Origin: Bacteriovoracaceae bacterium
GTDB taxonomy: Bacteria > Bdellovibrionota > UBA1018
Length of the DNA stretch: 7,706 bases
Direction of reading: 5' to 3'
Assembly (NCBI GenBank): GCA_947446835.1
Contig: CANFHS010000113.1
Span: 1-7,706 of the forward strand
Position 1 is the stretch's first letter. Each line of letters starts with the position of its first letter. Made by a program: the position numbers and the translations under genes. The notes below the pieces were generated by a model, which had not been told where the DNA came from, searched no databases, and saw only the letters and a program-made list of their open reading frames with translations. This document shows, piece by piece, positions 1 through 5,103 of this stretch.

Positions 1-2197
1 CGGCAAGATCGAGATCATCACGCTGACCTACCTGACCCCCACGCCCAAGGCCGGGTTCTGGAAGACCGCGCGCGGCTTCACCCTGCGCGTGGCGCTGCCT
101 TCCGAAACGCTGGACGTGCAGACCGCCTACATCCAGCGCCTGGAACGCGACCGCATCTTCTACCGGGGGGCGCAGGCGCTGGAACAGCTGGGCAAGATGC
201 TGCTCGATCCGGGTCGCGACCGCTTCGTGTTCGATCCGCAGGTCGACCTTCCGGTCGACACGGAACTCCTGAAGCTCAGCAAGCTCCAGATCGGTGCCTC
301 GGACGGCGAGAACCGCACCCTGACCTACGAATTCTCGGCGGGCGAAGTGCGCGTGGGCTCCGAGGAGCTGCGCCAGCTGGCCAGCATCGGGCGCCTTTCC
401 AACAGCTTCGTCTGGCTGGGCGATCGCCTGTACCGGTTCGAGGTTCCCTTCTCGAAGCTCAACCAGTACGCGCGTCCCAAGGTCCGCACCGCGGGCGAAG
501 AGCAGACCGAGGAGCAGACCGAGGTCGCGCCGACCGGCTTCGGCACGATCGAGGATACCGGCGAAAACCCGCTGCATCCGCTGGCGGCCTACCGGCTGTC
601 GCTCGAGCTCGGGGTCGAGGACTTCGTGGTCGACCCCACCTGGGGCGATTTCCAGGAATGGAAGAAGACCTTCGAGCGCAAGCGCCTGCCCGCGATGCCC
701 AAGGTCGACTTCGGCTTCGACCTGCGCCCCTACCAGACTGACGGCCTGAAATGGCTGTGGAGCCTCTACCACCGCGGCCTTTCGGCACTCCTGGCCGATG
801 ACATGGGTCTGGGCAAGACCCACCAGGTGCTGGCTTTCCTGACCTCGCTCTATGGCGGAAAGACGGCCGCGAAGATGGCTCCCACCCTGGTGGTGGCGCC
901 CTCGTCCGTCGTGGCCGCCTGGAAACAGAAGCTCGAGAAGTACGACACCGGCCTGACCTGGACCGTGTTCCACGGCGCGGGTCGCAAGCTGCCCACGAAG
1001 GACGTGCAGCTCGTGCTGACGACCTACGGTATCCTGTCGCGTGAAGCCGCCCTCCGCGACAAGGAATGGCATTGCATCGTCCTGGACGAGGCACAGGCCA
1101 TCAAGAACGCGACCACCCTGGTGTCGACCACGGCCCGCTCGCTCAAGGGCCGCTACCGCATTGCCATGACCGGCACTCCGGTCGAAAACCACGCCACGGA
1201 CCTGTGGGCCCTGATGGACTTCCTCATTCCGGGCTATCTGGGTTCCCTGCAGCGGTTCAAGCGCCTCTACGCGCCCTCGCGCGACACGGGCGGCGTGGGC
1301 ATGAACATCAACGTGCTGAAGCGCCTGGTCCAGCCGTTCCTGCTACGCCGGACCAAATCGTCCGTGCTGAAGGACCTGCCCGAGAAGATCGAGCAGGTGG
1401 TGGAGTGCGAGATGACGCAGCTCCAGCGGCGCGAGTACTCGGCCTGGCTCGGAAGCGACGACGTGGCCCAGGCCCGGCAGGCGCTCGAAGCCGGCGGCAA
1501 GGTCAACTACGCGCACATCCTGGCCATGCTGACGCGCCTGAAGCAGATCTGCGACCATCCGGGACTGCCGGCGGTGGCTTCGGCTCGCGGCCCGGGCGGC
1601 GCTTCGGAACTGGACCCGTCCCTGAGCGGCAAATGGGAAGCTTTCGAAGAGCTGCTGGACGAGGCACTGGGCTCGAACCTGAAGGTCGTGGTCTTCACCC
1701 AGTACCTGGGCATGATGGACCTGATCGGCAAGTGGCTGCTGGAGCGCGGCGTGGGCTACACCGAGCTGCGCGGCGACACCCAGGACCGCGGAGTCCGGCT
1801 GGACCGCTTTGCCCGCGATCCCAACTGCCGGGTCTTTGTCTGCTCGCTGCTGGCCGGCGGCCTGGGCATCGACCTGACTTCGGCTTCGGTCTGCGTGCAC
1901 TTCGACCGCTGGTGGAACCCGGCGCGCGAGAACCAGGCCACCGACCGCTTGCACCGCTTCGGCCAGACCCGGGGCGTGCAGGTGTTCAAGCTGCAGATCC
2001 CCGGCACCGTCGAGGACCGTATCGCACGCATCCTGGAATCCAAGGTGGCGCTGTCGGACGCGCTCATCGAGGAATCCGGCGCTGGCCTCAAGTCGTTCTC
2101 CCGCAAGGAGCTGCTGGAGCTGCTCACGCTGGCGCCTTCGGGCTCGCTGGGTGAGGAGCAGGCCCAGAAGGCCGCAAGCCTCGCGGCGGGCGAATGA
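1..2197 (+). CDS. SNF2-family DEAD/DEAH-like helicase, 3' part (5' end outside window)
   Basis: The reading frame is open from base 2 with no stop upstream, so the GTG at 89 is an internal valine and the gene starts outside the window; 731 codons are visible. Superfamily 2 SNF2 ATPase motifs appear in order: motif I DMGLGKT (800-820), motif II DEAQ (1085-1096), motif III MTGTPVEN (1166-1189), a VVVFTQY strand opening the second RecA lobe (about 1685-1705), GLGIDL (about 1861-1878) and motif VI QATDRLHRFGQ (1934-1966). The family uses ATP to translocate on double-stranded DNA and remodel protein-DNA complexes; DEAQ rather than DEAH is common in bacterial members. The roughly 230 codons before motif I form an unrecognised N-terminal region ending in an acidic linker with a repeated EEQT unit. 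The stop overlaps the next gene's ATG, suggesting coupled translation. Family assignment is secure; the cellular role (transcription recycling, repair or other) is not visible. Confidence 0.95.
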   Translation, partial: GKIEIITLTYLTPTPKAGFWKTARGFTLRVALPSETLDVQTAYIQRLERDRIFYRGAQALEQLGKMLLDPGRDRFVFDPQVDLPVDTELLKLSKLQIGASDGENRTLTYEFSAGEVRVGSEELRQLASIGRLSNSFVWLGDRLYRFEVPFSKLNQYARPKVRTAGEEQTEEQTEVAPTGFGTIEDTGENPLHPLAAYRLSLELGVEDFVVDPTWGDFQEWKKTFERKRLPAMPKVDFGFDLRPYQTDGLKWLWSLYHRGLSALLADDMGLGKTHQVLAFLTSLYGGKTAAKMAPTLVVAPSSVVAAWKQKLEKYDTGLTWTVFHGAGRKLPTKDVQLVLTTYGILSREAALRDKEWHCIVLDEAQAIKNATTLVSTTARSLKGRYRIAMTGTPVENHATDLWALMDFLIPGYLGSLQRFKRLYAPSRDTGGVGMNINVLKRLVQPFLLRRTKSSVLKDLPEKIEQVVECEMTQLQRREYSAWLGSDDVAQARQALEAGGKVNYAHILAMLTRLKQICDHPGLPAVASARGPGGASELDPSLSGKWEAFEELLDEALGSNLKVVVFTQYLGMMDLIGKWLLERGVGYTELRGDTQDRGVRLDRFARDPNCRVFVCSLLAGGLGIDLTSASVCVHFDRWWNPARENQATDRLHRFGQTRGVQVFKLQIPGTVEDRIARILESKVALSDALIEESGAGLKSFSRKELLELLTLAPSGSLGEEQAQKAASLAAGE
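500..523 (+). repeat. 12-bp perfect tandem duplication inside the SNF2 gene
   Basis: GAGCAGACCGAG occurs twice in direct succession (500-511 and 512-523), adding one extra four-residue unit to an acidic Glu/Gln/Thr stretch. It lies in the presumed linker between the N-terminal region and the helicase core, so it preserves the frame and probably only alters linker length. Confidence 0.8.
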
Positions 2198-3075
2198 GCC
2201 AGCCCGTGGCCCGTGCGTTGAGCCCGGCCACCCGGCTTTGTGTCTCGCTTTCCGCGCGACCCAGCCCCTTCGGCACCCGCTTCCACAACCACCTGTACCA
2301 GGCGCTGGGCCTGGACTTCATCTACAAGGGGTTCGCGGTCCAGGACATCGAAGGCGCCCTCCGCGGCATGCGCGCGCTGGGCATCCGCTCGGCCGCCATC
2401 TCGATGCCGTTCAAGGAGACCGTGTTGGAGCTCGTGGATGAGCTCCACCCGCTGGCCCGCGAGGTCGGCGCGGTGAACACGGTAGTCCTCACCGATGGAC
2501 GCCTCAAAGGCTACAACACGGATGTGCTGGCGGTGGCTGCCCTGCTCAAGGGCCACAACCCACTGGGCGAGGGCCATCCGGTCGACCCTTCCTTGCCCTG
2601 CGTGGTGCTGGGCAGCGGCGGCATGGCCCGCGCCATCCTGTACGCGCTCAAGGCGCACGGATTCCAGGACATCACCCTCGTGGCACGCAACCCCCGGACC
2701 GGACCGGCGCTGGCCAAACGCTTCGGCTGCGCGACCACGGCCCAGCTGGACGCGATCTCGATGGGCTGGCCCGAAGGGGGCCGCCCTCCCACCCCCCTGT
2801 TCCTGATCAACGCCACGCCCATCGGCATGCGTCCGGACTCCGAGGAGCGCGTGCCCTTTGACGAGGACTGGCTGTCCCGGGCGCAGACGGTGATGGACGC
2901 CGTGGCGTCGCCTCCCAAGACCACCCTGATCCGCCGCGCGCGGGCCGCGGGGCTTCAGGCCATCTCGGGCCTGGAGCTGGTCGTGGCACAGGCCGTGGCC
3001 CAGTTCGAGCTGGCCACCGGACTCACCCCGGACGCCGCCCAGATCCGCGCCGCGGCCGAGCACGCGAAGCTCTGA
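2194..3075 (+). CDS. Shikimate dehydrogenase-like protein (SDH-L / HI0607 type)
   Basis: The 293-residue protein has the shikimate dehydrogenase fold signature. An N-terminal substrate half carries SLSARPSPFGTRFHN (18-32), PFKE with the presumed catalytic Lys74, and GAVNT...GYNTD with Asp110. A Rossmann half carries GSGGMA (140-145), ARNPRTG (164-170, basic, compatible with NADP) and NATPIGM (206-212), and Gln266 lies near the C-terminus. The wording of these blocks, especially RPSxFGTxFHN, RALGIR, SMPFKE and ISG, recalls Haemophilus influenzae HI0607, the founder of the SDH-L class, rather than AroE, which has NVTxPFK. SDH-L enzymes reduce 3-dehydroshikimate only weakly as far as I recall, so the physiological substrate is open. 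The ATG overlaps the helicase stop (ATGA) and has only a weak GGCGGG ahead, which fits translational coupling. The 3' end overlaps the opposing gene by 53 bp. Family confidence is high; the reaction is uncertain. Confidence 0.9.
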   Translation: MSQPVARALSPATRLCVSLSARPSPFGTRFHNHLYQALGLDFIYKGFAVQDIEGALRGMRALGIRSAAISMPFKETVLELVDELHPLAREVGAVNTVVLTDGRLKGYNTDVLAVAALLKGHNPLGEGHPVDPSLPCVVLGSGGMARAILYALKAHGFQDITLVARNPRTGPALAKRFGCATTAQLDAISMGWPEGGRPPTPLFLINATPIGMRPDSEERVPFDEDWLSRAQTVMDAVASPPKTTLIRRARAAGLQAISGLELVVAQAVAQFELATGLTPDAAQIRAAAEHAKL

Positions 3076-3970
3076 GGTCATCGCGGATCTGCTCCAGCGC
3101 CTGACGCGCTTCCTCGAGCCGCGCCAGCTCAAGCTCCAGCAGCCCTGCCAGGCGCTTGCGCGCCCGCTTGCGTCCGCCGGCCTCCAGGAAGCCCCAGGCC
3201 GGATGCGCCGTGGCCTCGGCCAGCTCGCGCCGCAAACGCACCAGCGCGCGCTCCAGCGAGCGGATCTCGCGGTTCAACTCGAGCGCGCGCGACGCTCCCC
3301 GGGGCCGCGCCCGTGCTGGAGTCGCCGGGGCTTCCGGCCCGGCTGGGCCTTCTTCCCGGCTCAGCAGCAGCAACAATGAGCGCAGCCGGGAGGCGTCGCG
3401 CAGCTCGTAGGCCTTCTGGGCTTCGATCCAGAGCTCGCGGGCACGCGGATCTCCGTCTCCCACCGAGTCCGGATGAAGCGCACGGGCCAGGGCCCGGTAA
3501 AGCGTCTTGACCTCGCTCGCGCCGGCAGGAACGGCCTCCGGCTGCGGCGCGTGCACGGCAGCGCGCGACTCCTGCCGCGCCTGGCGCTTCTCCCGCCGCG
3601 CGGCCTTGCGCCGCGCCTGCTGTTCCAGTTCATCCTCCAGGGTCGAGGCCCGTCCCGATGCCTGGCCCGCCTCGGCCTGCTCCAGGGCCTGCCGTCCGCT
3701 CAGGCCCTCGCGTTCCATGCGGTGCTCCGCATCCTGCAGCAGATGGCGCAGGCGCTGCAGGTCCGAGTAGCCCTCGCGAAGCTGGGACTGCTGGTGCCCG
3801 AATTCGCGCTCAGCCCACTGTTCGAACTCCTGCCGCTCCTGCTGCTCGAACTTCCTCAGCCTTGCCCCGAGCTCGTCCAGCGCACGCACCAGGCCGCGGC
3901 GGCGTTCCTGGAGGACCCGCACCACCTGTTCCTGATCGAGTGCCAGCGGCAGGGCCGCGTTCCTAGCCAT
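3023..3970 (-). CDS. Coiled-coil protein with internal J-like (HPD) segment
   Basis: I start this 315-residue protein at the ATG at 3970 because AGGGGG lies about 5 bases before it; the in-frame extension to 4102 adds a Pro/Gly-rich stretch unlike the rest. Residues 12-135 are charged, heptad-like and rich in Glu, Gln and Arg, and predict a long coiled coil. Residues 153-200 resemble helices II and III of a DnaJ J-domain: LYRALARALHPD with the HPD triad at 166-168, then RARELWIEAQKAYELRDASRLRSLL. The usual first J helix (DYYxxLG type) is not evident. After an Ala/Pro-rich linker, residues 228-302 form a second coiled coil. J-domains stimulate Hsp70 ATPase through HPD, so a DnaK co-chaperone or adaptor role is possible but inferred. 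No signal peptide is seen, so it is probably cytoplasmic. The last 17 residues are arginine-rich and antisense to the neighbouring gene's 3' end. Confidence 0.85.
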   Translation of the reverse strand: MARNAALPLALDQEQVVRVLQERRRGLVRALDELGARLRKFEQQERQEFEQWAEREFGHQQSQLREGYSDLQRLRHLLQDAEHRMEREGLSGRQALEQAEAGQASGRASTLEDELEQQARRKAARREKRQARQESRAAVHAPQPEAVPAGASEVKTLYRALARALHPDSVGDGDPRARELWIEAQKAYELRDASRLRSLLLLLSREEGPAGPEAPATPARARPRGASRALELNREIRSLERALVRLRRELAEATAHPAWGFLEAGGRKRARKRLAGLLELELARLEEARQALEQIRDDLRASRARPRRGSGRRPG

Positions 3971-3972
3971 CA

Positions 3973-3999
3973 CGCCCCCTACCCTGCCAGAAAGGGGCG
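3973..3999 (-). promoter_or_regulatory. Possible hairpin covering the ribosome binding site of the J-like gene
   Basis: On the minus strand the leader reads CGCCCC (3999-3994), a 15-base loop, then GGGGCG (3978-3973), followed by TG and the start ATG. The two arms pair perfectly over six G/C pairs, and the right arm includes most of the AGGGGG Shine-Dalgarno sequence. A folded leader could therefore hide the ribosome binding site. In GC-rich DNA a six-pair stem can arise by chance, so a regulatory role is only a suggestion. Confidence 0.35.
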
Positions 4000-4050
4000 C
4001 CCTGCGCCATGCGCCTTGCCCGCCTCCCGGCTCGGCGGTAGGTTCGGGCC

Positions 4051-4425
4051 ATGAAGAAGAAACTGGTGCTGGTGCTGCTGGTCCTCGTGGCGATCGCGGC
4101 AAGCTACGTCTGCATCCGGTGGTACAGCTACATCTTTGCCCGGACGGTGAAGGGCAAGATCCTGAAGGTGGAGCGGGTCAGCCCGCCCGAGGCCATTGTG
4201 GTGGGCGGAAGCCCGGCCAACCCCAACGCCCTTTTCTCCTTCGCGGTGGCCATCCGGGACGAGCATTCCGTGATTCATACCGCCAGCAGCGAAGACCGCC
4301 AGTGGGCCGTGGCGGAGCCCGGCAAATGCGCGGAAGCGCGGTTCTTTCCGTATCCGCCCTGGGAATTCGAGAAGGCCGGGACCTACTTCGGGGCACGCCT
4401 GGTGCACCTGATGGACTGTCCTTGA
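4051..4425 (+). CDS. Small membrane-anchored protein of unknown function
   Basis: This 124-residue protein begins MKKK followed by a hydrophobic run (about residues 5-20, then Cys21). This reads as an uncleaved N-terminal membrane anchor, because no good signal-peptidase site or lipobox follows. The remaining ~95 residues would face the periplasm and include a hydrophobic strand-like FSFAVAIRD (63-70), a polar HTASSEDRQWAVAEPGKC block (76-93), an aromatic FFPYPPWEF segment (98-106) and a terminal MDCP. Cys93 and Cys123 could form a disulfide. The ATG is preceded by GGTAGG at a workable distance, though the match is weak. The gene diverges from the J-like gene across 80 bp and is followed by the pilin gene after 53 bp, so a surface or pilus-associated role is conceivable but has no direct support. 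I do not recognise the family. Confidence 0.8.
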   Translation: MKKKLVLVLLVLVAIAASYVCIRWYSYIFARTVKGKILKVERVSPPEAIVVGGSPANPNALFSFAVAIRDEHSVIHTASSEDRQWAVAEPGKCAEARFFPYPPWEFEKAGTYFGARLVHLMDCP

Positions 4426-4445
4426 GGAGCACTGAAGGAGCACTG
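4425..4445 (+). repeat. Direct repeat with 11-bp period before the pilin gene
   Basis: AGGAGCACTG occurs at 4425-4434 and again at 4436-4445, separated by one base, directly after the stop of the small anchored protein. An 11-bp period is close to one turn of B-DNA, so both copies would face the same side of the helix, as in a two-site regulator operator. Each copy also contains AGGAG, but the copies are about 40 bases from the annotated pilin start, too far to serve as its ribosome binding site. Confidence 0.6.
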
Positions 4446-4466
4446 GTAAAGCCCTGTTTCTACAGT

Positions 4467-4478
4467 TAAACTAGATTC
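4467..4478 (+). promoter_or_regulatory. Candidate -10 element immediately before the pilin start
   Basis: The stretch 4458-4478 is conspicuously AT-rich for this window. TAAACT (4467-4472) resembles a sigma70 -10 hexamer and TAGATT (4472-4477) overlaps it. No convincing -35 sequence is present 17 bp upstream and no clear sigma54 GG/GC pair was found. If TAAACT is used, transcription would begin at or next to the ATG at 4479, giving a leaderless message, which would agree with the lack of a Shine-Dalgarno sequence. This remains speculative. Confidence 0.3.
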
Positions 4479-5093
4479 ATGCACCCCCCCAGCAGCTCGC
4501 AGGCCCGGTTGCCCCGCAACTCCGGTTTCACCCTCGTGGAGCTGATGGTGGTGGTTGCCATCATCGGGATCCTGGCCGCCGTGGCCATCCCGAACTACCA
4601 GAAATACCAGTCGCGCAGCCGCCAGAGCGAAGCCAAGATCATGCTGGCGGCCGCCTACGATGCCGAGCAGGCCTTCTTCGCGGCCAATGGCACCTACACC
4701 TTCTGCCTGGCCGAGATCGGCTTCGAGGTGGAAACAGGGGCCCGGCGCTACTACACCATCGGCTTCCAGCAAGGCCTGACCACCACCGGCAGCTGCGGCC
4801 CCTCCCAGAGCCAGAGCCACTGCGGCGGCTACACCTTCACCAGCGACGGCAGTATCACCGACAGCTGCGGCACCACGGCCACCGTGAACCACGCCTATTA
4901 CGACAGCACGGCGGCCCTGGGCGGCCCCCTCACCACCGGCTCGGTGCTGACGCAGTCGGTGATCGGGCAGACGGGGTTCACCATCGAGGCCTACGGTAAT
5001 ATCTCGGGCGAACCCAGTCTGGGAACCGGGACGTCGGACCGCTGGGTCATCGACCAGGAAAAGAACCTGTTCAACACGACCAACGGGGTCTAG
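4479..5093 (+). CDS. Type IV pilin-like prepilin
   Basis: The protein has a classic class III prepilin leader. Gly16-Phe17 is the expected prepilin peptidase site, followed by FTLVELMVVVAIIGILAAVA with the conserved Glu at position 5 of the mature chain (Glu21), which forms the hydrophobic N-terminal helix used for pilus or pseudopilus assembly. The mature form would be 188 residues. RQSEAK and AYDAEQAFFA (49-68) continue the helix; the globular part is rich in Gly, Ser and Thr, has four cysteines (76, 106, 115, 130) and ends with WVIDQEKNLFNTTNGV, typical of deltaproteobacterial-style pilins. The ATG lacks a Shine-Dalgarno sequence; an in-frame TTG at 4509 would give a six-residue leader (M-P-R-N-S-G), closer to type IVa norms. 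No pilus assembly genes lie nearby, so whether it is a major pilin, minor pilin or secretion pseudopilin cannot be decided here. Confidence 0.93.
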   Translation: MHPPSSSQARLPRNSGFTLVELMVVVAIIGILAAVAIPNYQKYQSRSRQSEAKIMLAAAYDAEQAFFAANGTYTFCLAEIGFEVETGARRYYTIGFQQGLTTTGSCGPSQSQSHCGGYTFTSDGSITDSCGTTATVNHAYYDSTAALGGPLTTGSVLTQSVIGQTGFTIEAYGNISGEPSLGTGTSDRWVIDQEKNLFNTTNGV

Positions 5094-5103
5094 CGCCTGG
5101 GCC

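Noticed and set aside
1066..2154. Plus-strand open frame of 362 codons inside the helicase gene
   Set aside because: It is a Pro/Arg/Gly-rich shifted reading of the helicase, whose motifs IV to VI lie in the other frame.
2426..2447. Perfect 8-bp inverted repeat (TGGAGCTC, 6-bp spacer, GAGCTCCA)
   Set aside because: It lies inside conserved SDH-L coding sequence encoding ELVDELH and has no T-run, so it is not a terminator; codon choice explains it well enough.
1756..3132. Long minus-strand open frame of 458 codons spanning the helicase/SDH-L junction
   Set aside because: Its composition is low-complexity Arg/Gly/Ala/His-rich, it has no motif, and it runs opposite two well-supported genes; long antisense frames are expected in GC-rich DNA.
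3473..4054. Plus-strand open frame opposite the J-like gene
   Set aside because: It is Leu/Pro/Arg-rich without motif or ribosome site; the opposing frame has HPD and coiled-coil periodicity and a good Shine-Dalgarno sequence.
4444..4465. Possible sigma54 promoter before the pilin
   Set aside because: A GG pair is present, but no GC pair occurs at the required 10-bp spacing, so the match fails.
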